Counted from the first letter of the stretch, positions 26,437 to 36,038 are shown. The stretch: 60,766 nt of DNA from Vannielia litorea (GCF_018424695.1 NZ_QTNQ01000020.1:1-60766); one strand, 5' to 3'. A program made the numbers and translations. The notes: a model not told the origin generated them from the sequence alone.

Positions 26437-28868
26437 CCGAGAAACTCGTTGTCATCGGCGCAGGCATGGCCTCGGGCCGGATGCTCGAAAACCTCTTCGA
26501 GATCGCGCCAGACGCTTTCGATGTCACCCTCTTCAACGCAGAGCCGCGCGGCAACTACAACCGCATCATGCTCTCCCCCGTGCTCTCGGGCGAGAAGAGC
26601 TATGAAGAAATCGTCACCCATGATGCCGCATGGTACGAGGCCCATGGCGTGACCTGCCGCTTTGGCGAGCGCGTCACCGCGATTGATCGGAGCCGCAAGG
26701 TGGTGATCGCCCCGAATGGCGAGGTGCCCTACGACAAGCTGGTGCTCGGCACCGGCTCCTCCGCCTTCATCATTCCCTGCCCGGGCCATGACCTCCCTGG
26801 CGTCGTCGCCTTCCGCGACCTAGAGGACACCACGGCCATGCTGGAAGCCTCCAGCGGTCAGGGGGCCAAGGCCGTTGTCATCGGCGGCGGCCTTCTGGGG
26901 CTGGAAGCCGCGGCGGCCCTGCGTCTGCGCGGCATGGAGGTGACGGTGCTGCACCTTGCCGGGCACCTGATGGAGCGCCAGCTCGATGAGAGCGCGGGTT
27001 ACCTGCTTCAGAAAGACCTTGAAAAACGGGGCATTACAGTGCTCACCAAGGCCTCCACCAAGGCGATCCAGGGTGAGGGCAAGGTCGAGAAGGTGGTGCT
27101 GGAAGATGGCACCGTTCTGGAGGCCGATATCGTGGTGATGGCCGTCGGCATCCGCCCCGCCGTCTCCGTTGCCGCCGAGGCCGGGCTGGAGATGGGCCGC
27201 GCCGTGAAGGTGGACGCCCAGATGCGCACCTCCGACCCTGACATCTTCGCCGTGGGCGAATGCGTGGAGTTCAACGGCCAGCTCTTCGGCCTAGTCGCGC
27301 CGCTCTACGATCAGGCGAAAGTGCTGGCCAAGACGTTGACCGGCGAGGAGGAGGCCTTCACGCCCAAGGAGCTCTCGACCAAGCTCAAGGTCACCGGCTG
27401 TGACCTGTTCAGCGCGGGTGACTTTGCCGAGGGCGAGGGGCGCGAAGACATCGTGTTCCGCGACCCGGCGCGCGGCGTCTACAAGCGCCTCGTCATCGAG
27501 GGCGAAAAGCTGGTGGGCGCGGTGATGTATGGCGACACCGCCGACAGCAACTGGTTCTTCGGTCTCATCAAGGATGGGACGGATGTGGAAGAGATGCGCG
27601 AAACGCTCATCTTCGGCCCCGCCTTTCAGGGGGGCGGCTCCGTGGACCCTATGGCGGCCGTTGCAGCCTTACCGGCTGACGCAGAAATCTGCGGCTGCAA
27701 CGGCGTGTGCAAGGGCCAGATCATCGAAGCCATCGAGGGTGGGGCAACCACCCTCGGCCAGATCAAGGCCACCACCAAGGCCTCGGCTTCCTGCGGCACC
27801 TGCACCGGGCTGGTCGAGCAGGTCATGGCCGTCACGCTGGGCGACGGCTTCGAGCTGCCCAAGGCGGTCAACATCTGCGGCTGCACCGACCTCTCCCATG
27901 AGGACGTGCGCCGGTTGATCAAGAGCAAGGAGCTGAAGAGCCAGCCCGCCGTCTGGCAGGAGCTGGGGTGGAAAACCGTCAACGGCTGCCACGTCTGCCG
28001 CCCGGCGGTGAACTTCTACCTCCTGGCCGACTGGCCGCTTGATTACGCCGACGACCCGCAAAGCCGTTTCATCAACGAGCGGGTGCATGCCAACATCCAG
28101 AAGGACGGCACCTACTCGGTCGTGCCCCGGATGTTCGGTGGCATGTGCACCCCCGACGAGCTGATCGCGGTGGCCGAGGCGGCGCGCAAGTTCGGTGGCA
28201 CGCTGCACGTCACCGGCGGCCAGCGGGTTGATATCCTCGGCATCCGCAAGGAAGATCTGCCCGCCATCTGGGCCGACCTGAATGCGGCGGGCCTTGTCTC
28301 GGGCCACGCCTACTCCAAGGGCCTGCGCACCGTCAAAACCTGCGTCGGCACCAACTTCTGCCGCTTCGGCACGCAAGACAGCACCGGCCTCGGCATCAAG
28401 CTGGAGCAAAAGCTCTGGGGCTCCTGGACACCCCACAAGGTCAAGCTCGCCGTCACCGGCTGCCCGCGCAACTGCGCCGAGGCCACCTGCAAGGATATCG
28501 GCGTAGTCTGCGTCGACTCTGGCTACCAGATTGGCGTCGGCGGCGCGGCGGGGATGGACGTGAAGGAGACCGAGCGGCTGGTGGACGTGAAAACCGAGGA
28601 AGAGGTGATCGAATGGACCACCGCCTTCCTCCAGCTCTACCGCGAGCACGGCAAATACCTCGACCGGCCCTATAAATGGCTCGCCAAGGTGGGGCTCGAC
28701 TGGGTGAAGGAGGTGCTGGCAGACGCGGACGAACGCGCCGCGCTGAACGATCGCTTCGAGGTGTCCCAATCCGTCTATCGCAAAGACCCGTGGGCCGAAC
28801 TGGCCAAACCCGAACCGGCGAAGAGCTTTCTGCCCATCGCCGACCTGACCCAGGAGGCTGCCGAATGA
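26433..28868 (+). CDS. nirB: assimilatory nitrite reductase NAD(P)H large subunit
   Basis: NirB reduces nitrite to ammonium with six electrons from NAD(P)H. The 811-residue protein has an FAD/NAD pyridine nucleotide oxidoreductase part (about 1-400; VVIGAGMASGRML, VIGGGLLGLEAA, FAVGECVEF), two BFD-like [2Fe-2S] segments (CGCNGVCKGQ with CGTCTG; CGCTDLS with GCHVCRP) and the siroheme/[4Fe-4S] reductase domain (TCVGTNFCRFG, GCPRNCAEATCKD near 670-690). A strong AAAGGAGG precedes the start. It overlaps nirD by 4 nt. The siroheme is probably supplied by the cysG gene at the end of this cluster. Confidence 0.95.
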   Translation: MTEKLVVIGAGMASGRMLENLFEIAPDAFDVTLFNAEPRGNYNRIMLSPVLSGEKSYEEIVTHDAAWYEAHGVTCRFGERVTAIDRSRKVVIAPNGEVPYDKLVLGTGSSAFIIPCPGHDLPGVVAFRDLEDTTAMLEASSGQGAKAVVIGGGLLGLEAAAALRLRGMEVTVLHLAGHLMERQLDESAGYLLQKDLEKRGITVLTKASTKAIQGEGKVEKVVLEDGTVLEADIVVMAVGIRPAVSVAAEAGLEMGRAVKVDAQMRTSDPDIFAVGECVEFNGQLFGLVAPLYDQAKVLAKTLTGEEEAFTPKELSTKLKVTGCDLFSAGDFAEGEGREDIVFRDPARGVYKRLVIEGEKLVGAVMYGDTADSNWFFGLIKDGTDVEEMRETLIFGPAFQGGGSVDPMAAVAALPADAEICGCNGVCKGQIIEAIEGGATTLGQIKATTKASASCGTCTGLVEQVMAVTLGDGFELPKAVNICGCTDLSHEDVRRLIKSKELKSQPAVWQELGWKTVNGCHVCRPAVNFYLLADWPLDYADDPQSRFINERVHANIQKDGTYSVVPRMFGGMCTPDELIAVAEAARKFGGTLHVTGGQRVDILGIRKEDLPAIWADLNAAGLVSGHAYSKGLRTVKTCVGTNFCRFGTQDSTGLGIKLEQKLWGSWTPHKVKLAVTGCPRNCAEATCKDIGVVCVDSGYQIGVGGAAGMDVKETERLVDVKTEEEVIEWTTAFLQLYREHGKYLDRPYKWLAKVGLDWVKEVLADADERAALNDRFEVSQSVYRKDPWAELAKPEPAKSFLPIADLTQEAAE

Positions 28869-29197
28869 GCTGGATCGACATCTGCGCCATCGAGGACATC
28901 CCCGAGCGCGGCGCGCGCATCGTGAAGACGGCGGAGGGCTGCGTGGCGGTGTTCCGCACCGGGCCCGAGGAGGTCTTCGCCACCTCCAACAGCTGCGCCC
29001 ACAAGGGCGGCCCGTTGTCGGAGGGCATCGTGCACGACCGCAAGGTCACCTGCCCGCTGCACAACTGGGTTTATTCGCTGGAAACCGGCGAGGCCCAGGG
29101 CGCCGACCAGGGCCAGATTGCAACCTACCCCGTCCGGATCGAGGCCGGGCGGGTTCTGCTGGACGCCGAGAGCCTTGCGAGGCGGTCGGCAGCCTGA
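28865..29197 (+). CDS. nirD: nitrite reductase small subunit (Rieske-type)
   Basis: A 110-residue partner of NirB with a Rieske fold. The ligands CAHKGGPL (near 42) and CPLHNW (near 61) form an intact Cys-x-His/Cys-x2-His set, so unlike many enterobacterial NirD proteins it probably binds a [2Fe-2S] cluster. The start ATG overlaps the nirB stop; the longer in-frame extension lies inside nirB and is discounted. A 97-nt gap without obvious structure follows. Confidence 0.93.
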   Translation: MSWIDICAIEDIPERGARIVKTAEGCVAVFRTGPEEVFATSNSCAHKGGPLSEGIVHDRKVTCPLHNWVYSLETGEAQGADQGQIATYPVRIEAGRVLLDAESLARRSAA

Positions 29198-29294
29198 ACG
29201 GACCAGGCCGCGCAACGGCGTGCGGCGTCACCATCACCGTCAACGGCGACGGCGTAAAGACCAAACGAAACCAGTTATTTAGGGGACTGCACCC

Positions 29295-30137
29295 ATGTCT
29301 TACGTCATGCCCAAGGAATTCGCGGCCAAGATGGTTGATGCCGGCGAATCCAAGATCTTCATGGCCACCAAGGATACGCTTATCCGCGCCTTCATGGCCG
29401 GGGCCATCCTTGCGCTCGCCGCCGCCTTCGCGGTCACCATCGCCGTCAACACCGGCAACTTCCTCGTCGCCTCGCTGCTCTTTCCGGTTGGCTTCTGCAT
29501 GCTCTACCTGCTGGGCTTCGACCTGCTGACCGGCGTGTTCACCCTCTGCCCGCTGGCGGTGATCGCCAAGCGCCCGGGCTGCACCTGGAACGGCGTTTTC
29601 CGCAACTGGGGCCTCGTCTTCGTCGGCAACTTCGCCGGGGCGATGACCACGGCGGTGATGATGGCGGTGATCTTCACCATGGGTTTCAGCCAGGAGCCGA
29701 ATGCAGTGGGTCAGAAGATCGGCGTGATCGGTGAAAGCCGCACCGTGGGCTACGCTGCCGCGGGTGCCGCGGGCATGCTCACCGTCTTCGTCCGCGCAGT
29801 GATGTGCAACTGGATGGTCTCCACCGGCGTGGTCGCCGCGATGATGTCCAGCTCGGTCTCGGGCAAGATCATGGCGATGTGGATGCCGATCCTCGTGTTC
29901 TTCTACCTCGGGTTCGAGCACTCCATCGTCAACATGTTCCTCTTCCCCTCGGGCATCATGCTGGGCGGCGAGTTCACCTGGTTCGACTACCTCGCCTACA
30001 ACGAGATCCCGGTGATCCTCGGCAACCTCGTGGGCGGCCTCACCTTCGTGGGCGGCATGATCTACATGACCCACTTCCGCGAGAGCCCCAAGCGCAACGC
30101 GCACCTCAACACCGACACCGGCGTTCCCGCCGAGTGA
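29295..30137 (+). CDS. nirC: formate/nitrite transporter family protein (NirC-like)
   Basis: A 280-residue pentameric-channel family protein with six helices. The family signatures are visible as AGAILALAAAFAVTIAVN (first helix), GFDLLTGVF near 75, and NWMVSTGVVAAMM near 170, followed by HSIVNMFLFPSGIMLGG. Position directly after nirBD suggests nitrite import or export rather than formate. Specificity within the family is inferred from context only. Confidence 0.9.
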   Translation: MSYVMPKEFAAKMVDAGESKIFMATKDTLIRAFMAGAILALAAAFAVTIAVNTGNFLVASLLFPVGFCMLYLLGFDLLTGVFTLCPLAVIAKRPGCTWNGVFRNWGLVFVGNFAGAMTTAVMMAVIFTMGFSQEPNAVGQKIGVIGESRTVGYAAAGAAGMLTVFVRAVMCNWMVSTGVVAAMMSSSVSGKIMAMWMPILVFFYLGFEHSIVNMFLFPSGIMLGGEFTWFDYLAYNEIPVILGNLVGGLTFVGGMIYMTHFRESPKRNAHLNTDTGVPAE

Positions 30138-30201
30138 TGTGACCCTCGCGGGCCCCGCCGCCCCCGTGGGGCCCGCCTCTTCCTCTCGCCGGAGCACGCC
30201 C

Positions 30202-31929
30202 ATGCCGAAGGACAGCACCATAGCCCGCGACGGCCTGCGCGTGAGCCTCGGACAGTTCTCTACGGCCGGGAAGAAGCCGGTGAACCAGGATTTCCACGGC
30301 GCCAGCGTGCCCACGGGCTCCGCGCTCAGGATGAAGGGCATGGTCCTGGCCGTCGCCGATGGCATCAGCTCCTCACCGGTCAGCCGCGAGGCCTCCGAGA
30401 CGGTCGTGAAGGCCTTGCTGACCGACTATTACGCCACCGCAGATGCCTGGTCGGTGCGCACCGCCGCCACCCGCGTGATCCAGGCCACCAACGCCTGGCT
30501 CCATTCCCAGAACGCCGCCTTTGACGATATCAACGCAGGCCGCGTCTGCACCCTCTCTGCGCTGATCCTCAAGGGCAGCGAAGCGCATGTCTTCCATGTC
30601 GGCGACAGCCGGGTGTCGCGCCTCTCGGGCGGCAGCCTTGAGCCGCTGACCCGCGAACACCGGGTGGCCTTGCCTGCCGGTGTGCACCACCTTGCCCGCG
30701 CCATGGGGGCGGCGGCGGAGGTGGAGATTGATTATTACGCCCAGCCGGTGAAGGCGGGCGATATCTTCGTGCTCACCACCGACGGCGTGCACGAGCACCT
30801 CGGTTTTCATGCCCTGCGGGACAGCATGGGCCAGCCCAGCCTCGATGCGGTGGCCGAGGCGCTGGCGATGTCGGCGCTGGAGGCGGGGAGTGACGATAAC
30901 CTGACAGTGCAGGTGCTGCGCATCGACGCGCTGGCGCAGGATGATGCCGGCTTCGCGCTGGACCGCGCCGACCTGCCGGTGCCGCCGCTGCCCAAGTCAG
31001 GCGACAGGATCGACGGCTTTCGTATCGTCCGGCCCGTGCAGAGCACCGCCCGCAGCCATGTGTTTCTGGCCGCCGACGAGGCCGGGCGGCAGGTGGCGCT
31101 CAAGGTGCCCACCCGCGAGATGGCCGATGACGCCGACTACCGCCAGCGGTTCGCGCTTGAAGAGTGGATCGCCCGGCGCATCCGCAGTCCCCACGTTGTC
31201 GCCGCCTCGCCCGCGCCCGACGCCCGCAGCTGGCTCTACTCGGTCACCGAATGGGTCGAGGGCGTGACCCTCCGCCAATGGATGACCGACAATTCCCAGC
31301 CCTCCCACGACGCGGTGCGCGACATCGTCCGCCAGATCGCCGAGGGCCTGCGCAGCCTGCACCGGCGCGACATGCTGCACCAGGATATCCGCCCCGAGAA
31401 CGTGATGATCGATGCCGAGGGCACGGTGAAGATCATCGACCTCGGCTCCACAACCGTCGCCGGGGTGGAAGAGGCCGCCCACGGGGCGCTGGGCGCGATG
31501 CCGGGCACCTTCCAGTACACGGCGCCCGAATACCTGTCCGGCGACACGGTGAGCTGGCGCTCCGACCAGTATGCCCTCGCGGTGATCGCCTACGAGATGC
31601 TCACCGGTCGCCTGCCCTACGGCACCCAGGTCGCCCGCATCCGCAACCGGCAGGACCAGCGCCGCCTGCGCTACATGCCTGCCCATGACGACGTGACGGG
31701 CGTGCCGCTCTGGCTCGACGATGCGCTGGCCCGCGCGCTCCACCCCGACCCGCTGCGCCGCTACGACGCGCTTTCGGAGTTTCTTGCCGACCTCTCCCGC
31801 CCCGGCGCCACCTACAAGGCCCGCCATCACGTGCCGCTGGCCGAGCGCAACCCGCTCCGCTTCTGGCAGGGCGTCTCTGCCGTTCTGGCCCTGCTCTGCA
31901 TCATTCTCGCCCTTCAACTCGCCAACTGA
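30202..31929 (+). CDS. bifunctional PP2C phosphatase / Ser-Thr kinase membrane protein
   Basis: A 575-residue fusion of two opposing enzymes. The PP2C-like domain (about 1-240) has NQDFHGA, VADGISSS, HVGDSRVSRL, TTDGVHEHL and GSDDNLTV. The kinase domain (about 270-530) has the lysine in VALKVP, the catalytic loop HQDIRPENVM (HRD changed to HQD) and DLGS in place of DFG. A single hydrophobic C-terminal helix anchors it with the enzymes in the cytoplasm. I start at ATG 30202 after GGAG; a GTG 63 nt upstream is possible. Such fusions recur in nitrate assimilation clusters, but their targets are not known to me; NirC, the GAF protein or NasA are candidates. Confidence 0.85.
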   Translation: MPKDSTIARDGLRVSLGQFSTAGKKPVNQDFHGASVPTGSALRMKGMVLAVADGISSSPVSREASETVVKALLTDYYATADAWSVRTAATRVIQATNAWLHSQNAAFDDINAGRVCTLSALILKGSEAHVFHVGDSRVSRLSGGSLEPLTREHRVALPAGVHHLARAMGAAAEVEIDYYAQPVKAGDIFVLTTDGVHEHLGFHALRDSMGQPSLDAVAEALAMSALEAGSDDNLTVQVLRIDALAQDDAGFALDRADLPVPPLPKSGDRIDGFRIVRPVQSTARSHVFLAADEAGRQVALKVPTREMADDADYRQRFALEEWIARRIRSPHVVAASPAPDARSWLYSVTEWVEGVTLRQWMTDNSQPSHDAVRDIVRQIAEGLRSLHRRDMLHQDIRPENVMIDAEGTVKIIDLGSTTVAGVEEAAHGALGAMPGTFQYTAPEYLSGDTVSWRSDQYALAVIAYEMLTGRLPYGTQVARIRNRQDQRRLRYMPAHDDVTGVPLWLDDALARALHPDPLRRYDALSEFLADLSRPGATYKARHHVPLAERNPLRFWQGVSAVLALLCIILALQLAN

Positions 31930-31948
31930 CCCAACAGGAGCAAGACCC

Positions 31949-32416
31949 ATGAAAGACGTTGTCGCAAACGACATCCTGACCAAGGAAGACGCCACCGCCC
32001 TGATCATCGCCGCCAAGAAGCAGGCCGGGCTGACATGGGAGGGGATCGCCGGTGAGATCGGCATGTCCCCGGTCTGGACCCATTCCGCCTGCATGGGGAT
32101 GAACGCTTTCCCGGCGGACAAGGCCGCGGCGCTCTGCGCCCTGCTGGAGCTGCCAGAGGGCGCCGCCGAGGCGCTGGAGGAAAGCCCCACGAAGGTCTGG
32201 GCGCAAACCGTGCCGACCGATCCCTGCATCTACCGCTTCTACGAGATCGTTGGCGTCTACGGCCCCACGCTCAAGGCGCTGATCCACGAGAAGTTCGGCG
32301 ACGGCATCATGTCGGCCATCGACTTCGACATGGAAGTGACCCGCATCCCCAACCCCAAGGGCGACCGGGTGGAAGTGAAGATGAGCGGCAAATACCTTGC
32401 CTATAACGCGTGGTGA
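31949..32416 (+). CDS. cynS: cyanase (cyanate hydratase)
   Basis: CynS converts cyanate and bicarbonate to ammonia and CO2. The 155-residue protein begins MKDVVANDILTKEDATAL and carries the three active-site residues of the E. coli enzyme at identical positions: Arg96, Glu99 (YRFYE) and Ser122. An AGGAG lies 11 nt before the ATG. It follows the kinase/phosphatase gene by 19 nt and precedes nasA by 4 nt, so it is part of the nitrate operon and adds cyanate as a nitrogen source. Confidence 0.95.
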   Translation: MKDVVANDILTKEDATALIIAAKKQAGLTWEGIAGEIGMSPVWTHSACMGMNAFPADKAAALCALLELPEGAAEALEESPTKVWAQTVPTDPCIYRFYEIVGVYGPTLKALIHEKFGDGIMSAIDFDMEVTRIPNPKGDRVEVKMSGKYLAYNAW

Positions 32417-32420
32417 TCTG

Positions 32421-35063
32421 ATGACCCTTGCGCCCTCCTGCCAGATCAAGACGACCTGCCCCTATTGCGGCGTGGGCTGCGGCGTGCTGGCCGAGCCTGA
32501 TGGGGCAGGGGGGCTCAAGGTGGTGGGCGACAAGGCCCACCCCGCCAACTTCGGGCGGCTCTGCTCCAAGGGCTCGGCCCTCGGCGAGACGGTCGGGCTG
32601 GAAGAGCGGCTGCTGAGCCCCCGGGTGAATGGGGCGAAGGCGGGGTGGGACGAGGCCCTGGGTCTCGTGGCCGACCGCTTCCGCCAGACCATTGCCCGGC
32701 ACGGGCCGGATTCTGTGGCCTTCTACGTCTCCGGCCAGCTGCTGACCGAAGATTACTACGTGGCCAACAAGCTGATGAAGGGCTTCATCGGCTCTGCCAA
32801 CATCGACACCAACTCCCGCCTCTGCATGGCCTCCTCGGTGGCCGGGCACAAGCGGGCCTTCGGCACCGATACAGTGCCCGGCACCTATGAAGACCTCGAA
32901 GAGGCCGATCTGATCGTTCTCACCGGTTCCAACCTCGCCTGGTGCCATCCGGTGCTCTACCAGCGGATCGTGGCGGCCAAGGCGGCCCGGCCCGGCATGA
33001 AGATCGTGGTGATCGACCCGCGCCGCACCGCCACCTGCGACGCGGCCGACATGCATCTGTCCATCGCACCGGGGGCTGACGTGGCGCTCTTCAACGGCCT
33101 TCTGCGCCGTATCCGTGATGCCGGTGCCGTGGACTCGGCCTTCGTGCGCGGATCGGTCGACGGATTTGACGAGGCCATCTCGGCGGCGACCAGCGAGATC
33201 GGGGCGACAGTTGGCGTGGAGGGAGGCCTGCTGCGCCGGTTCTACGACCTCTGGCTGCGAACGGAGAAGGTGGTGACGGTCTATTCCCAGGGCGTCAACC
33301 AATCCTCGCAGGGCACCGACAAGGTCAACGCGATCATCAACTGCCACCTCGCCACGGGCCGCATCGGCAAGCCGGGCATGGGGCCGTTTTCCGTTACCGG
33401 GCAGCCGAACGCCATGGGCGGGCGCGAGGTGGGGGGGCTCGCCAACATGCTGGCCTGCCACCTCGACATCGAGAACGCCGAACACCGCATGGCGGTGCGG
33501 GATTTCTGGCAGGCCCCCGCGATGCCCGAGAAGGCCGGGCTGAAGGCGGTGGAGATGTTCGATGCCATCGAGCGCGGTGAGATCAAGGCGCTCTGGGTCA
33601 TGGCCACCAACCCGGCGGTCTCCATGCCCGAGGCCGACCGGGTGCGCGCGGCCATCGCGGGCTGCGATTTCGTGGTGGTTTCCGACATCACTGCCAACAC
33701 CGACACCGCCCGCCTCGCCCATGTGCTGCTGCCTGCCACCGGCTGGGGCGAGAAGGACGGCACGGTGACCAACTCCGAGCGCCGCATCAGCCGCCAGCGC
33801 ACCGCGCTGCCCGCGCCCGGCGAGGCCCGGCACGACTGGCGCATCCTCAGCGATTTCGCCGCCCGGATGGGCTGGGGCGCGGCCTTTGATTACTCCTCTC
33901 CCGCCGAGATCTTCCGAGAATACGCCGCGCTTTCAGGCATCGCCGCAGGCATGGGAAAGGATTTCGACATCTCCGGCCTTGCCGATATTTCGGACGCCCA
34001 ATACGCCGACCTCGCCCCGGTGCAATGGCCGGTGAGCGCCACCCGCAGCGGTGGACGCTTCTTCGGCGATGGCCGGTTCTTCACCGAAAACGGGCGGGCG
34101 AAGATGCTGCCCGTGCGCACCACGGCCCCGGCCACGGCGGTTGACCGGCGCTACCCGTTCCGGCTCAACACCGGCCGCGTGCGCGACCACTGGCACACCA
34201 TGACCCGCACCGCCAAGTCGCCGCGCCTGAGCCAGCACATGGCCGAGCCCTATGTCGAGGTGCACCCTGATGACGCTTCCCGCCTCGGGTTGCGGCCCGC
34301 CGGGATTGCCGATGTGGAAAGCCCGTCCGGGCGGATGCTGGCCCGTGTGATCGTGACCGAGCGGGTGCGCCCCGGCGAGGTATTCGTGCCGATGCACTGG
34401 ACTGCGGAAACCGCCTCGCTGGGGCGGACCGATGCGCTTGTGGCCTCTGTGACCGATCCGATCAGCGGCCAGCCCGACAGCAAGGGCGCGGTGGTTGGCA
34501 TCGCGCCATTCGCTGCCGCGTGGTTCGGCTTTGCCGTCTCCGCCGCCAAGCCCCGCCCCGATGCGCCCTATTGGGCGATGGCCCGGGCCCGGGAGGGCTG
34601 GCGGCTTGAATTGGCTGGCGTGGAGGCCCCGGAGGATTGGGAGGCCTGGGGCCGGATGGTCTTTGGTCTTCCGCCCGAGGCCGAGGCGCTGGTTGTCATC
34701 GACGCGGCACGTGGCGGCGCGCGGCTGGCCTTTCTGTCGGAGGGCAAGCTGGCCGCCGCGCTCTTCGTGGCTGCCGAGCCGGTGGCGGTCTCCCGCAGCT
34801 TCATGGCGGCTCAGCTCGGCGCGCCAGCGGCCCCCGCCCAGCTCTCCGGCCAGCCCGGACAAGACATGCCCGACCCGGGCGCAACCGTCTGCGCCTGTTT
34901 CGACGTTGGGGTGAACACCATCCTCGCCGCGATCCAGAGCCAGCACCTCGCCTCTGTCGAGGCGATCGGCGCGGCGCTTCAGGCGGGCACCAACTGCGGC
35001 TCCTGCCGCCCGGAGCTGGCCGCGCTGTTGGCTTCCGCCACCAACCGGGAGGCCGCCGAATGA
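32421..35063 (+). CDS. nasA: assimilatory nitrate reductase catalytic subunit
   Basis: A cytoplasmic molybdenum enzyme that reduces nitrate to nitrite. The 880-residue protein has the N-terminal [4Fe-4S] motif (TTCPYCGVGCGV with a fourth Cys in RLCSKG), a Mo-bisMGD-binding core with TDTVPGTYEDLEEADLIV and NQSSQGTDKVNAIIN, and the C-terminal dinucleotide-binding domain (RYPFRLNTGRVRDHWHTMTR, split near 575-595). A BFD-like [2Fe-2S] domain (CACFDVGVN with TNCGSCRPE) ends the chain, typical of the Klebsiella/Paracoccus NasA type. There is no Tat signal. The stop overlaps the TrpD-like gene by 4 nt. No separate NasC/NasB electron-transfer gene is in view, so NirB or a flavodoxin/ferredoxin from elsewhere may serve. 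Confidence 0.94.
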   Translation: MTLAPSCQIKTTCPYCGVGCGVLAEPDGAGGLKVVGDKAHPANFGRLCSKGSALGETVGLEERLLSPRVNGAKAGWDEALGLVADRFRQTIARHGPDSVAFYVSGQLLTEDYYVANKLMKGFIGSANIDTNSRLCMASSVAGHKRAFGTDTVPGTYEDLEEADLIVLTGSNLAWCHPVLYQRIVAAKAARPGMKIVVIDPRRTATCDAADMHLSIAPGADVALFNGLLRRIRDAGAVDSAFVRGSVDGFDEAISAATSEIGATVGVEGGLLRRFYDLWLRTEKVVTVYSQGVNQSSQGTDKVNAIINCHLATGRIGKPGMGPFSVTGQPNAMGGREVGGLANMLACHLDIENAEHRMAVRDFWQAPAMPEKAGLKAVEMFDAIERGEIKALWVMATNPAVSMPEADRVRAAIAGCDFVVVSDITANTDTARLAHVLLPATGWGEKDGTVTNSERRISRQRTALPAPGEARHDWRILSDFAARMGWGAAFDYSSPAEIFREYAALSGIAAGMGKDFDISGLADISDAQYADLAPVQWPVSATRSGGRFFGDGRFFTENGRAKMLPVRTTAPATAVDRRYPFRLNTGRVRDHWHTMTRTAKSPRLSQHMAEPYVEVHPDDASRLGLRPAGIADVESPSGRMLARVIVTERVRPGEVFVPMHWTAETASLGRTDALVASVTDPISGQPDSKGAVVGIAPFAAAWFGFAVSAAKPRPDAPYWAMARAREGWRLELAGVEAPEDWEAWGRMVFGLPPEAEALVVIDAARGGARLAFLSEGKLAAALFVAAEPVAVSRSFMAAQLGAPAAPAQLSGQPGQDMPDPGATVCACFDVGVNTILAAIQSQHLASVEAIGAALQAGTNCGSCRPELAALLASATNREAAE

Positions 35064-36025
35064 GCCTTGCACCCTACGTTCGCATCCTTGGCCGGGGTCC
35101 GGGCCGGTCGCGCTCGCTGACGCAGGAGGAGGCCCGCGAGGCCATGGCGCTGATCCTCTCCGGCGAGGCCGCGCCGGAGGCCGTGGGCGCGCTGCTCATG
35201 CTGATGCGCTTCCGGGGCGAGACGGCTGGCGAGGTGGCGGGCTTCGTCGAGGCGGCGCGCGCCACCCTCGCGCCCTGGCCCGGCGCGGCTCCCGCGCTCG
35301 ACTGGCCGAGCTACGCGGCGGGCCGCACCCGGGGCTTGCCGTGGTTCCTGCTCTCGGCCCGCCTTGTGGCGCGGGCCGGGGCGCCGGTGTTGCTGCACGG
35401 CTGGAACTCACACCAGAAGGCGGCGGCCTCGGTGCGGGCTGCGCTGCCTGCGGCGGGCATTGCCGAGGCGCAGTCGATGGAAGAGGCCAGCGAGGTGATG
35501 GCGCGCGATGGCATCGCCTATTTGCCGCTTGAGGCCTTCGCCCCGCGCCTCCTTGAACTTCTCCGCCTGCGCGACGTGCTGGGCCTGCGCTCCGCCGTCA
35601 ACACCGTGCTGCGTGTGCTCAACCCCGCGCGCGCCCCCGCGGCGGTGCAGGGCGTCTTCCACCCGCCCTATCGCGCCCTGCAGGCTGATGCCTGCGACTT
35701 GCTCGGCCAGCCCGCGATGACCGTGCTCAAGGGCGGCGGTGGCGAGTTTGAGCGGCACCCCTCCAAGGACATCGCGCTTTACGGCACGCGCGGCGGCACC
35801 CGCTGGGAGGCTTCGGCCCCCGCGCTGGAGGAAGAGACCCGCCGCCTTGCCGATGAAGCCCCAGACCCGAATGACCTTGCCCGCCTCTGGCACGGCGAGA
35901 GCGAGGATGACTTTGCCCGCGCCATCGTGCTGGGCACCGCCGAGCTGGCGCTGGAAACCTGTGGCCTCGCGCCCGGGCTGGCGCAGGAGCTTTGGGCCAA
36001 CCGCCACGCCGCCCGCGCGGCCTGA
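35060..36025 (+). CDS. TrpD2/YbiB-like glycosyltransferase-fold protein
   Basis: A 321-residue protein of the anthranilate phosphoribosyltransferase-like family. It has the N-terminal helical domain (LTQEEAREAMALILSGEAAPEAVGA, read in two pieces near 21-45) and a TrpD-like body, with LKGGGGEFERHPSKD near 225. The canonical phosphoribosyl-diphosphate glycine loop of true TrpD is not recognisable, so tryptophan synthesis is unlikely. TrpD2 proteins bind nucleic acid in some bacteria. The start overlaps nasA by 4 nt and cysG follows after 13 nt, a conserved-looking position in nitrate clusters, but its role here is unknown. Confidence 0.75.
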   Translation: MSLAPYVRILGRGPGRSRSLTQEEAREAMALILSGEAAPEAVGALLMLMRFRGETAGEVAGFVEAARATLAPWPGAAPALDWPSYAAGRTRGLPWFLLSARLVARAGAPVLLHGWNSHQKAAASVRAALPAAGIAEAQSMEEASEVMARDGIAYLPLEAFAPRLLELLRLRDVLGLRSAVNTVLRVLNPARAPAAVQGVFHPPYRALQADACDLLGQPAMTVLKGGGGEFERHPSKDIALYGTRGGTRWEASAPALEEETRRLADEAPDPNDLARLWHGESEDDFARAIVLGTAELALETCGLAPGLAQELWANRHAARAA

Positions 36026-36038
36026 CTGGAGAGAAGAG

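Noticed and set aside
35060..36025. Anthranilate phosphoribosyltransferase (trpD).
   Set aside because: The canonical substrate loops of TrpD are not visible, and there are no tryptophan genes nearby; TrpD2-like is safer.
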